From positions 1-7,636 of the forward strand of contig JAUIEM010000439.1 of assembly GCA_030428695.1 (NCBI GenBank): 7,636 nt of DNA, written 5' to 3'. The stretch's first letter is position 1. Each line of letters opens with the position of its first letter. Below, piece by piece: positions 1 to 5,545 of the stretch. This DNA comes from a bacterium. GTDB lineage: Bacteria; Planctomycetota; J058; JAJDCP01. Below the pieces are notes generated by a model, which did no database searches, was not told where the DNA came from, and saw only the letters and a program-made list of their open reading frames with translations. A program made the position numbers and the translations under genes.

Positions 1-1
1 C

Positions 2-88
2 GCGCCCTCCGGTGGCGGCGCTCCCTCCGGTGGCGGCGCTCCCTCCGGTGGCGGCGCTCCCTCCGGTGGCGGCGCTCCCTCCGGTGGT
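2..88 (+). repeat. 18-bp tandem repeat encoding a (GGGAPS)n linker
   Basis: Four identical consecutive 18-bp units (GGTGGCGGCGCTCCCTCC) occupy 11-82. A degenerate half-unit precedes them (2-10, GCG in place of GCT) and a broken unit follows (from 83). The period is a multiple of three and the reading frame of the downstream M23 domain runs straight through, giving repeated Gly-Gly-Gly-Ala-Pro-Ser. This is a typical flexible, low-complexity inter-domain linker. The units are identical at the DNA level, which suggests recent slippage or expansion, and copy number may vary between strains. The array may extend to the left of the window. Confidence 0.9.
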
Positions 89-685
89 CCCGCGCCGACG
101 CTTCCGGCGGTTCCCGCAGGTCCGAGCCAGGCGAACGCGCCCGCTCCCCCACCCGTCGACCATCCGGAGCCGCGCCAGAAGGAAGGCACGCCCTTCGCCG
201 TCGGCGCAGGGATCTACTGGCCGGTGCGCACCCGCAACCGCAACGGCCGCAAGGTCGCCCTGTCGGGCGGCCGCGGCTTCCTCGCCAAGCGCAGCAGCGG
301 GGCCCGCTACCATGTCGGGATCGACTGCTGGGGCGATCACCACGACGAGGTCGTCGCCTGCGAAGACGGCGAGATCGTCAACTTCTACCACTTCTACCGC
401 AGCACCTACGCCTTGCTGGTCCAGTGCGACAGCGGCATCGTGATCAACTACAGCGAGGTGATGGCCGACTCCCTCAGCAAGCGCGGCCTGCGCAAGGGCT
501 CCCGCGTGCGCGCTGGACAGACGATCGGTACAGTGGGCAAGATGCACACCTCGTCGATGTGCCACTTCGAGACCTACACCAGCGGGACGAAGTCGAACAA
601 GCGCTGGATGGTCGGCCAGACCCGGCCCTCCCAGCTGCTCGACCCGACCAAGTACCTCGTCAACCTGGCCAAGAACGGGAAGTGA
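2..685 (+). CDS. M23/LytM-type metallopeptidase-domain protein, C-terminal part (5' truncated)
   Basis: The reading frame is open at the window edge, so the true start lies outside; 227 residues are visible. Visible residues 1-29 are the GGGAPS linker, about 30-65 a Pro/Ala-rich linker, and about 70-225 an M23 (lysostaphin/LytM-like) fold. The zinc-site signature HxxxD is present as HVGID (H104, D108), and the last ligand is H188 in MCHFE. Family members usually have HxHxE here with a catalytic first His; this protein has Met186. The usual YxH catalytic His is replaced in YSE (E152). Zinc binding therefore looks intact but hydrolysis is doubtful. The end (RPSQLLDPTKYL) resembles the C-terminal strand region of M23 domains. 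An internal GTG at 224 was rejected as the start because the frame continues upstream through domain and linker. The next gene begins immediately after the stop, so it is the first visible gene of a four-gene operon. The missing N-terminus could hold a signal peptide or a targeting domain. Confidence 0.85.
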   Translation, partial: APSGGGAPSGGGAPSGGGAPSGGGAPSGGPAPTLPAVPAGPSQANAPAPPPVDHPEPRQKEGTPFAVGAGIYWPVRTRNRNGRKVALSGGRGFLAKRSSGARYHVGIDCWGDHHDEVVACEDGEIVNFYHFYRSTYALLVQCDSGIVINYSEVMADSLSKRGLRKGSRVRAGQTIGTVGKMHTSSMCHFETYTSGTKSNKRWMVGQTRPSQLLDPTKYLVNLAKNGK

Positions 686-2077
686 ATGAGCCTCGAGGAA
701 TACGCTCCGCTGCTCGCCTGTCCCCTGCTCCTGCGACCCGGCCTGTCCCCGCGTGAAGCGGAGCAGGCCGGCGACGCCATCGGCGCGCTGCAGGCCCTCC
801 TCGACGCCTGGGGCCTGTACCCCGACGGCACGGAGATCGCGGCGGGGGTCTACGACGAGCCGACCCGCCGCGCGGTCCACGCCTTCCAGGACATCGCCTC
901 CGAGCACACCCGCCGCATCCCGGTCCAGCAGGACGCCGACAGCTTCTTCGTCGAGGCCGAGGCGATCACCCTGAGCGGACACCTGCCCGGCGCGGTCGAT
1001 GGCAAGACCCGGGAAGAGCTCGCCCTGTGGCTCGAGCGCGGCTGGTGCTGGATGGCCCCGCGCTACATCGAAGAGGCGACCTCGCGCTGGGCGCCGCCCG
1101 GGCCCTATACCAGCACCCGCGGCGAGGCGGCGGTGCTCAAGCTCGGCTCGACCGACAACGAGGGCGAGGCGAACCTGCGCTCCGCCGGCCAGAGCGGCCG
1201 GCAGAACACCTACCACGAGCACGTCTACGGGCTGCAGGCCGACCTGCACGAGCTCGGCTTCGGCTTCTGCGGCAACGACGGCTGGTTCGGCCCCGAGACC
1301 GAGAAGGCGGTGCGCGCCTTCCAGCGCTACGCCGGGGGCAACCCCGTGCGCGAGCAGCGCGGCTCGGTCGTCCAGGTCGAGATCACCTACCGCGGCGAGG
1401 TCAGCGGCCGGGTCGACGACGCGACCAAGGCCGAGCTCGCCCTGTGGCTCACCGAGGAATACCGCCAGCCGAGCGCCCCCGAGGCCGCCCAGGACGAGCT
1501 CGCCGGCGACCTCGACCTGCTGCTCGAGGGCGTGCGCAAACCCCTGGACCCGCAGGGACGGCAGGCCCTCGCCGCCCTGACCAAGAAGATGGTCGACGGC
1601 CAGCCGATCCTCGCCACCCGCGACGCCGGCGGCACGCTGCTCAAGAAGCTGCACACCTTCGCGACCACCGGCACGCTGCATCCGCACCTGGTCCGCGAGG
1701 GCTTCATCCCCGAGCAGGCGCTGCGCGACGTGCTGTGCGTCCTCGCCGATCCCGGCGGCTTCGTGCGCGAGACCGAGCTCAGCCGGCCGGACGTGGTGCG
1801 CACCTGCCGCGAGCTGCCGCAGCTGGCGCCGAACCTGTACACCTCGCTGGTGTTCGAATTCCTGCAGGGCGGCAACGCGGAGATCGAAGGCGGCGAGATC
1901 GACGAGGGGAACCAGCCGGACGAGCCCCTGACCCGCATCATCGACTGCCCGGCCGAGGCCTTCCGCGAGGACTTCAGCGGGCGCTGCCTGCCCGACCGCA
2001 TGCTGCAGGAGACCCTGAAGACCCGGCCCGGGGTCGTGATCGCGCTGTTGTGGAAGGCGCGGGGGAAGGCGACATGA
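686..2077 (+). CDS. Protein with two peptidoglycan-binding (PG_binding_1-like) domains and an unknown C-terminal domain
   Basis: 463 aa. ATG directly follows the previous TGA (0-bp gap) with only a weak GGGAAG upstream, so translational coupling is likely. The first PG-binding-like domain spans about 32-118: an LQ..L helix, then GVYDEPTRRAVHAFQ, then GAVDGKTREELALWL. The second spans about 181-256: YGLQADLHELGF, DGWFGPETEKAVRAFQ, and GRVDDATKAELALWL. Both follow the family pattern of a helix ending in T..AV.(A)FQ followed by a final G.VD..T...L helix, and both carry an unusually long insert (about 20-30 residues) between FQ and the last helix. Residues about 265-463 are helical and acidic and I recognise no family. 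There is no signal peptide or membrane segment. Such domains normally bind cell-wall peptidoglycan or act as targeting modules on hydrolases. No catalytic domain is visible here, so a binding or scaffold role beside the M23 protein is the best inference. Confidence 0.85.
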   Translation: MSLEEYAPLLACPLLLRPGLSPREAEQAGDAIGALQALLDAWGLYPDGTEIAAGVYDEPTRRAVHAFQDIASEHTRRIPVQQDADSFFVEAEAITLSGHLPGAVDGKTREELALWLERGWCWMAPRYIEEATSRWAPPGPYTSTRGEAAVLKLGSTDNEGEANLRSAGQSGRQNTYHEHVYGLQADLHELGFGFCGNDGWFGPETEKAVRAFQRYAGGNPVREQRGSVVQVEITYRGEVSGRVDDATKAELALWLTEEYRQPSAPEAAQDELAGDLDLLLEGVRKPLDPQGRQALAALTKKMVDGQPILATRDAGGTLLKKLHTFATTGTLHPHLVREGFIPEQALRDVLCVLADPGGFVRETELSRPDVVRTCRELPQLAPNLYTSLVFEFLQGGNAEIEGGEIDEGNQPDEPLTRIIDCPAEAFREDFSGRCLPDRMLQETLKTRPGVVIALLWKARGKAT

Positions 2078-2967
2078 AGCTGCCGCCCGTCATCACCTAC
2101 GGCGAGCGCGAGATGGTCCTCGTGTCCGCCGGCTCCTGCAACCTCGGGCTCGCGCCGGACAACGCGACGCGCTTCCGCCAGGCCTGGCTCGACGCCAACC
2201 TCGGCATCGAGACCAGCTCGCCCTTCGAGCGCGAGACCCCGCTGACCAGCAGCTACCTGCCCGGCTACTACATCGACCGCTTCCCGGTGACCAACGAGGA
2301 CTACTGGCACTTCGTCGACAGCGACGGCTACCGCCAGGACCAGTTCTGGACCGACCTGATCTACCTCGAGCGCAACCCCTTCTTCCGCTCCTTCTCCGAC
2401 GTCGCCGAGCTGATCGACCAGACCGTCAAGCTCGGCCCCGCGACCTGGAGCGAGAGCACCTTCCGGAAGGGCGAGGAGCGCCTGCCGGTCACCGGCGTCT
2501 CCTGGTTCGAGGCCGCTGCCTACGCGCGCTGGGCGCGCAAGCGGCTGCCGACCGAGGCGGAGTGGGAGAAGGCGGCCCGCGGCGCCCTCGACGTCCGCGA
2601 GTTCCCCTGGGGCAGCGCCTTCGACCGCGCCCGCTGCAACAGCCAGGAGCGCTGGGGAAGCGACGCGCCGCGCCTGTTGCCGGTCGACGGCCGGCCCGAG
2701 GATGTCAGCCCCTACGGCGCCCGCGACCTGGTCGGGAACGCCGCCGAGTGGGTGTGGGACCGCTTCCGGCCGCGCCCCGGCGGCAACGCCCCGACGGACC
2801 CGTACTGGCTGCAGCGGCACGTCGTCAAGGGCGGCGCGTACTTCTCCCCCTGGGTGCACTGCAGGATCAGCTTCCGCGCGGTGCTCGAGGCACGCCAGCG
2901 GGGGATCGGCATCGGCTTCCGGACGGCGGTCGGCGTCGACGACCTGATGCGGGAGGGGGTGCTGTGA
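2074..2967 (+). CDS. SUMF1/FGE-sulfatase-fold protein, probably not a canonical formylglycine-generating enzyme
   Basis: 297 aa. The ATG overlaps the previous stop (ATGA), with a GGGGGAAGG stretch upstream. The reading frame is open further upstream, but that part runs antiphase through the PG-binding gene and is not coding. Family landmarks appear in order: YYIDRFPVTNEDYWHFV (65-81), PVTGVSWFEAAAYARWARKRLPTEAEWEKAARG (138-170, shown here as motif text only), FPWG (177-180), YGARDLVGNAAEWVWD (214-229), GGAYFSPWVHCRISFR (253-268) and GIGFR (279-283). True FGEs use a pair of copper-binding cysteines in the GG-S-W-x-C-x4-C region. Here the first position is Ser258 and only Cys263 remains. Oxidase activity on sulfatases is therefore unlikely, and no sulfatase gene is nearby. 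Many SUMF1-fold proteins are binding or ligand-display modules or other enzymes. There is no signal peptide. It sits third in the operon, between the PG-binding protein and an acidic helical protein, so a partner or recognition role fits best. Confidence 0.9.
   Translation: MKLPPVITYGEREMVLVSAGSCNLGLAPDNATRFRQAWLDANLGIETSSPFERETPLTSSYLPGYYIDRFPVTNEDYWHFVDSDGYRQDQFWTDLIYLERNPFFRSFSDVAELIDQTVKLGPATWSESTFRKGEERLPVTGVSWFEAAAYARWARKRLPTEAEWEKAARGALDVREFPWGSAFDRARCNSQERWGSDAPRLLPVDGRPEDVSPYGARDLVGNAAEWVWDRFRPRPGGNAPTDPYWLQRHVVKGGAYFSPWVHCRISFRAVLEARQRGIGIGFRTAVGVDDLMREGVL
2951..2966 (+). promoter_or_regulatory. Shine-Dalgarno and GTG start that set the start of the 422-aa gene
   Basis: GGGAGG at 2951-2956 lies 7 nt before GTG 2964-2966, which overlaps the stop TGA (2965-2967) of the FGE-like gene. 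The next candidate, ATG 2979, has no comparable ribosome-binding site. The GTG start is therefore preferred and implies translational coupling. Confidence 0.75.
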
Positions 2968-4232
2968 AGCCCGAACCGATGAAGCCCGAGGACATCGCGA
3001 AGCAGAAGCTGACCCAGATCGGCGTGATGCCCGACGAAGCCCTGAAGATCAAGGCGGAGGACGTCGACGCCGGCGTCCCGGACATCCTCGAGAGCGGCCT
3101 CGAAGAGAGCCTCGACGACATGTCCAACGCCTCCGACGCCCTCGCGACCACGACCGCCGAGGCGATCGACCCCGACCTGCAGGATCCTCCGCCGCCCGCC
3201 GACGAAGACGGCGAAGAGCCCGAGCCGCGCTTCAACCAGCCCATCGAGCTGGTCGGCGCCGGCTACTGCAGCTGCGAGACGACCAAAGAAGTGCTCGCCG
3301 ACTGGACGCTGGCCGCCACGGGCCACGTCCGCAGCCTCGGCGGCGAGGTCGGCGTCGCCGCCGCCAAGATCGAAGAGCAGCGCTTCGCCCTCGCCGAGAA
3401 CGTGTGCGCCGGCCAGACCGCGCTGACCAAGGAGCGGGTCGACGAGGTCAACGCCGCCCTCGACCCCCTGCGCGCCCAGGCCATCGGCGCGACCCACGGC
3501 TTCCAGGCGGTCGCCCGCAAGCTCCTGACGCGCCAGTGCGCCGCGCACAAGGAGCATCTCGGCTTCGCCCTCGACAAGTCCGCCGACGTCCCCTCCGAGG
3601 TGCGGGCCTCGGGCCGGGAGGAAGTGCGGGCCGAGAAGGACGCGGTCGCCCTCGGCGAGACGGTGCGGGCGGCAGGCGACGGCGACGTGCAGCCCGCCGT
3701 CGACGCCTACCTCCAGGACCTGCCGACCGTCGGCTCGAACCGCCGGCTCGGCGAGCTCAAGCCGACCGGCGAGGAGCTCGATCGCATCCTCGAAGAGGCC
3801 CTCGCCGAGCTCGACGAGGCGATGGACAGCCTGCGCGAGCGGCTCGAGGCCAAGCTCGCCCGCATGCAGCACGCGATCAACAGCCTCGACAAGAACTTCA
3901 CCACCGCGGCCGGGCAGATGGCCGCCGCCCGCCGCGCCCGCTTCGACCACGTCGGCGAGAGCGACTACGCGGTGCAGAGCGCGATGCTCGAGGCGATGCG
4001 CGCGGACATCAAGGGCCGCATCAGCCCCGAGGCCCGCGAGCGCGCCCTGCAGAAGAAGGCGGAGATCCGGGCCCAGGTCAACGACCCGGAGAAGAAGGGC
4101 GCCTTCGTCCTCAACGACCGCGGCTTCTGGGTCGCGCGCGAGGACGCCGACACGCGCTTCAACCTGCCGTCCAGGCAGGAAGAGCCCGAAGCAGCGGACG
4201 ACGACTTCGAGGAGCTCGAAGAGGTCGGGTAG
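2964..4232 (+). CDS. Acidic, mostly helical protein of unknown family
   Basis: 422 aa from GTG 2964, chosen for its Shine-Dalgarno and stop-start overlap; ATG 2979 would remove five residues. I recognise no family. Residues 1-90 are acidic, Pro-rich and probably disordered, with a PPPP stretch at 75-78. Residues about 91-104 are more hydrophobic and contain a CSC pair (C102, C104); further Cys are at 148 and 192. Residues about 108-240 are Ala/Glu-rich helices. Residues about 268-310 have a heptad-like pattern (EELDRILEEALAELDEAM and onward) suggesting a coiled coil. Residues about 330-372 are helical and basic/acidic. FVLNDRGFWVARE (381-393) looks like a short strand element, followed by a very acidic tail (407-420). 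There is no signal peptide or membrane helix. It is the last gene of the operon. Composition and coiled coil suggest a structural, tether or chaperone-like component, but that is inference only. Confidence 0.8.
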   Translation: MKPEPMKPEDIAKQKLTQIGVMPDEALKIKAEDVDAGVPDILESGLEESLDDMSNASDALATTTAEAIDPDLQDPPPPADEDGEEPEPRFNQPIELVGAGYCSCETTKEVLADWTLAATGHVRSLGGEVGVAAAKIEEQRFALAENVCAGQTALTKERVDEVNAALDPLRAQAIGATHGFQAVARKLLTRQCAAHKEHLGFALDKSADVPSEVRASGREEVRAEKDAVALGETVRAAGDGDVQPAVDAYLQDLPTVGSNRRLGELKPTGEELDRILEEALAELDEAMDSLRERLEAKLARMQHAINSLDKNFTTAAGQMAAARRARFDHVGESDYAVQSAMLEAMRADIKGRISPEARERALQKKAEIRAQVNDPEKKGAFVLNDRGFWVAREDADTRFNLPSRQEEPEAADDDFEELEEVG

Positions 4233-4307
4233 GTGGACGCGCCCGCTGTACTTACTGACCTCAGCGTAAGTTCTGTCCCGCGAGGAGGTCAGTTCTTGGA
4301 GGACGAC

Positions 4308-4332
4308 GGGAGGGGGTAAACCCCTCCCCTAC
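4308..4332 (-). repeat. REP-like unit A (minus-strand orientation)
   Basis: An 8-bp stem, GGGAGGGG (4308-4315) with CCCCTCCC (4321-4328), and a 5-nt loop GTAAA. Read on the minus strand, the hairpin is directly preceded by GTAG (complement of CTAC, 4329-4332). A GTAG-type tetranucleotide at the foot of a palindrome is the hallmark of REP sequences handled by RAYT (TnpA-REP) transposases. It mirrors unit B across a 24-nt spacer (4336-4359); the two match over 4307-4335 versus 4360-4388 with two differences. Confidence 0.65.
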
Positions 4333-4362
4333 ATGCTTGTCCTACCACTGCTCGAAAACCAT

Positions 4363-4387
4363 GTAGGGGCGGGGTTTACCCCCGCCC
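4363..4387 (+). repeat. REP-like unit B (plus-strand orientation)
   Basis: GTAG (4363-4366) is followed at once by an 8-bp stem, GGGCGGGG (4367-4374) with CCCCGCCC (4380-4387), and the loop TTTAC. Units A and B are arranged head-to-head, GTAG ends facing each other, like a BIME pair. The only two differences between the arms are A4311/T4325 in unit A against C4370/G4384 in unit B. Those are the two partners of one base pair (A:T replaced by C:G), so each small hairpin is preserved. Confidence 0.65.
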
Positions 4388-4549
4388 GCCGATCTCGGAC
4401 AGAACTTACGCTGAGGTCAGTAGCGTCTGCGCAGCGTGAGCTCCGCCTCGTCGCGATAGAGTTGCCCTCCGCCACCGGTCCGATCAGCAACCGGTGCATC
4501 CCACGGGTGTAGACTACGCGACCTGCGCAGGGGGCTCAACACGGCACGC

Positions 4550-4580
4550 GGGGCAGGATCACACGTCGTCCCGCCCCTAC
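4550..4580 (-). repeat. REP-like unit C overlapping the stop codon of the 322-aa gene
   Basis: On the minus strand GTAG (4580-4577) is followed by GGGCGGGA (4576-4569), a 10-nt loop and TCCTGCCC (4558-4551). This is an 8-bp stem with one G-U wobble, extendable by the 4577-4550 pair. The first 11 bases (GTAGGGGCGGG) equal those of unit B. The TAG stop of the minus-strand gene is the TAG of the tetranucleotide. A hairpin starting right at the stop could protect the 3' end of the mRNA or act in termination. Confidence 0.5.
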
Positions 4581-5545
4581 GGCGCCATCAGGTCCAGCCC
4601 GACGAACACGCTCCAGGAGTAGCCGCTCAGCACGCCGCTGTTGGTCTCGTGGCGGCTGGAGGCGACGATCCGCCACACGTAGTGCTCGTCGTAGCGCTTG
4701 CCGGGCGGGCTCTTGTCGGTGTACATCCTACCCGCGTCGTCGACCTGCACCTGCAGGCGCCCGCTCTGCGGACCGCTCTTCGAGAGCTTCGAGAGCATCT
4801 TCGTGCGGAGCTTCTGGAAGCGCCGTCGCTCGCCGGCGCTGAGCCGCTTCTTCTTCGCGAGCCGCTCGAGCTCCGCCCGCACGGAGGGATCGATCGCGAT
4901 CGTCTGGTCGGTGTAGCGCACGTCGATGTCCAGGACCCGCGGAACCGCGAGCAGCTGCGCCTCCATCGCGTCCGAGACCGGCCGGGTCAGGGAGCCGAGC
5001 TCGGCGTCTGTTTCCAGCTCGAAGCGGATGCGCGTCTCGACCGCCCAGGGCATCTTCATCGCCCGTGTCCCGTAGAGGTTGAACGGCAGCATCGCGTAGT
5101 CGGCCATGCGCTTGCGGGCGGCGGGGGAGACCTTTCCCCCGAGCCCCTGGTCCGCCAGCAGCCCGTCGAGCCGCTCCGCGGCGGCCTTGCGCAGGAGACG
5201 CATCGCCGCGGGGCTCCAGGAGCCGCCCCTCTTGCGATCGACGGCGATGACGGGATCCTCGATCAGCCCGTGCACCAGGAACCAGGCGAGGCGCGCGACC
5301 ACCTCGTCGAAGTCGGTGCGGGTCCCGGCCGCGCGCAGCCTGGTCCGCTGCGCCGTCGGGACCTTCGCGGCCGTCTTCTTCGCATTGAGCATCTCTCGGG
5401 CGAGCTCGCGGCGCGTCTTCTCCACGGCGGAAGCGATCTGGCGCGCCACCGCGTCCAGCGGGAGGTAGCGCTTGATGTAGCCGAGCGCGGGGTCCATCCA
5501 ACGCAGGTTGCCGGTCAACGCCGGGGCGGTGGCCTGGGTGACCAT
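4577..5545 (-). CDS. Unrecognised 322-aa protein, partner of the M15 protein
   Basis: 322 aa. The ATG at 5545-5543 overlaps the upstream stop by one base (TGATG), with GAGGAG at 5556-5551 as ribosome-binding site, 5 nt upstream. A 46-residue in-frame extension to 5683 was rejected: it lies inside the M15 gene and has shadow-frame composition. I recognise no family. Residues about 20-60 are helical and basic. The segment around 83-98 (VARLAWFLVHGLIEDPVI) is hydrophobic but too broken to call a membrane helix. Residues 165-215 alternate like beta strands (WAVETRIRFELETD; PRVLDIDVRYTD). Residues 220-256 are a Lys/Arg-rich helix, and 262-322 look like a strand-rich C-terminal domain (GRLQVQVDDAGRMYTD, HYVWRIVASS, YSWSVFVGLDL). 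There is no signal peptide. The strict coupling suggests a stoichiometric partner of the M15 protein, for example an immunity, adaptor or structural protein; this is inference. Confidence 0.8.
   Translation of the reverse strand: MVTQATAPALTGNLRWMDPALGYIKRYLPLDAVARQIASAVEKTRRELAREMLNAKKTAAKVPTAQRTRLRAAGTRTDFDEVVARLAWFLVHGLIEDPVIAVDRKRGGSWSPAAMRLLRKAAAERLDGLLADQGLGGKVSPAARKRMADYAMLPFNLYGTRAMKMPWAVETRIRFELETDAELGSLTRPVSDAMEAQLLAVPRVLDIDVRYTDQTIAIDPSVRAELERLAKKKRLSAGERRRFQKLRTKMLSKLSKSGPQSGRLQVQVDDAGRMYTDKSPPGKRYDEHYVWRIVASSRHETNSGVLSGYSWSVFVGLDLMAP

Larger units (their letters stand above)
4253..4422. mobile_element. MITE-like element with 26-bp terminal inverted repeats and TA at both outer ends
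   Basis: Positions 4253-4278 (starting TACTGACCTCAGCG) are the exact reverse complement of 4397-4422 (ending CGCTGAGGTCAGTA), 26 of 26 bases by eye. The outermost two bases on both sides are TA, so the element can be read as 166 bp (4255-4420) flanked by a TA duplication. TA duplication is the target-site signature of IS630/Tc1-mariner transposases and their non-autonomous MITEs. There is no open reading frame inside, so any movement would have needed a transposase encoded elsewhere. The interior holds two REP-like hairpins in inverted orientation. A shorter copy of the outer end (GAGGTCAG at 4285-4292) could pair with CTGACCTC (4255-4262) as an alternative fold. The family assignment rests only on the TA and the architecture. 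Confidence 0.65.
4233..4576. other. Intergenic region between convergent operons, filled mainly with repeats
   Basis: No credible gene lies in this 344-bp gap. Positions 4253-4422 hold the nested inverted-repeat element described separately, and 4550-4580 a further REP-like hairpin. The stretch 4423-4549 shows only a short hairpin (CACCGGT at 4473-4479 with ACCGGTG at 4490-4496, 10-nt loop) and the small palindromes CTGCGCAG (4427-4434) and CCTGCGCAGG. None is followed by a T run on either strand, so no classic rho-independent terminator is seen. Strong hairpins between two converging operons could still limit read-through in both directions. Confidence 0.7.

Noticed and set aside
2..88. CRISPR array
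   Set aside because: The units are directly adjacent without unique spacers and form an in-frame coding repeat.
12..443. Open frame over the 18-bp repeats translating as repeated AALPPV
   Set aside because: It is out of frame with the M23 domain and becomes low-complexity Ser/Ala/Thr sequence; the GGGAPS frame leads into a real domain.
1027..2073. N-terminal extension of the FGE-like protein
   Set aside because: The frame is open but its Arg/Pro/Ala-rich sequence is the +1 shadow of the PG-binding gene; the ATGA overlap at 2074 is the natural start.
1387..2859. Long minus-strand open frame (490 codons) across the PG-binding and FGE-like genes
   Set aside because: It is antisense to two genes with clear domain motifs. 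Its Gly/Ala/Val-rich, motif-free translation is typical of shadow frames in very GC-rich coding DNA.
2712..3950. Minus-strand open frame (412 codons) opposite the 422-aa gene
   Set aside because: Low-complexity composition, no recognisable domain and no ribosome-binding site. The plus-strand gene has a Shine-Dalgarno and stop-start coupling.
4307..4388. Classic rho-independent terminator
   Set aside because: The hairpins are strong, but no T tract follows them on either strand.
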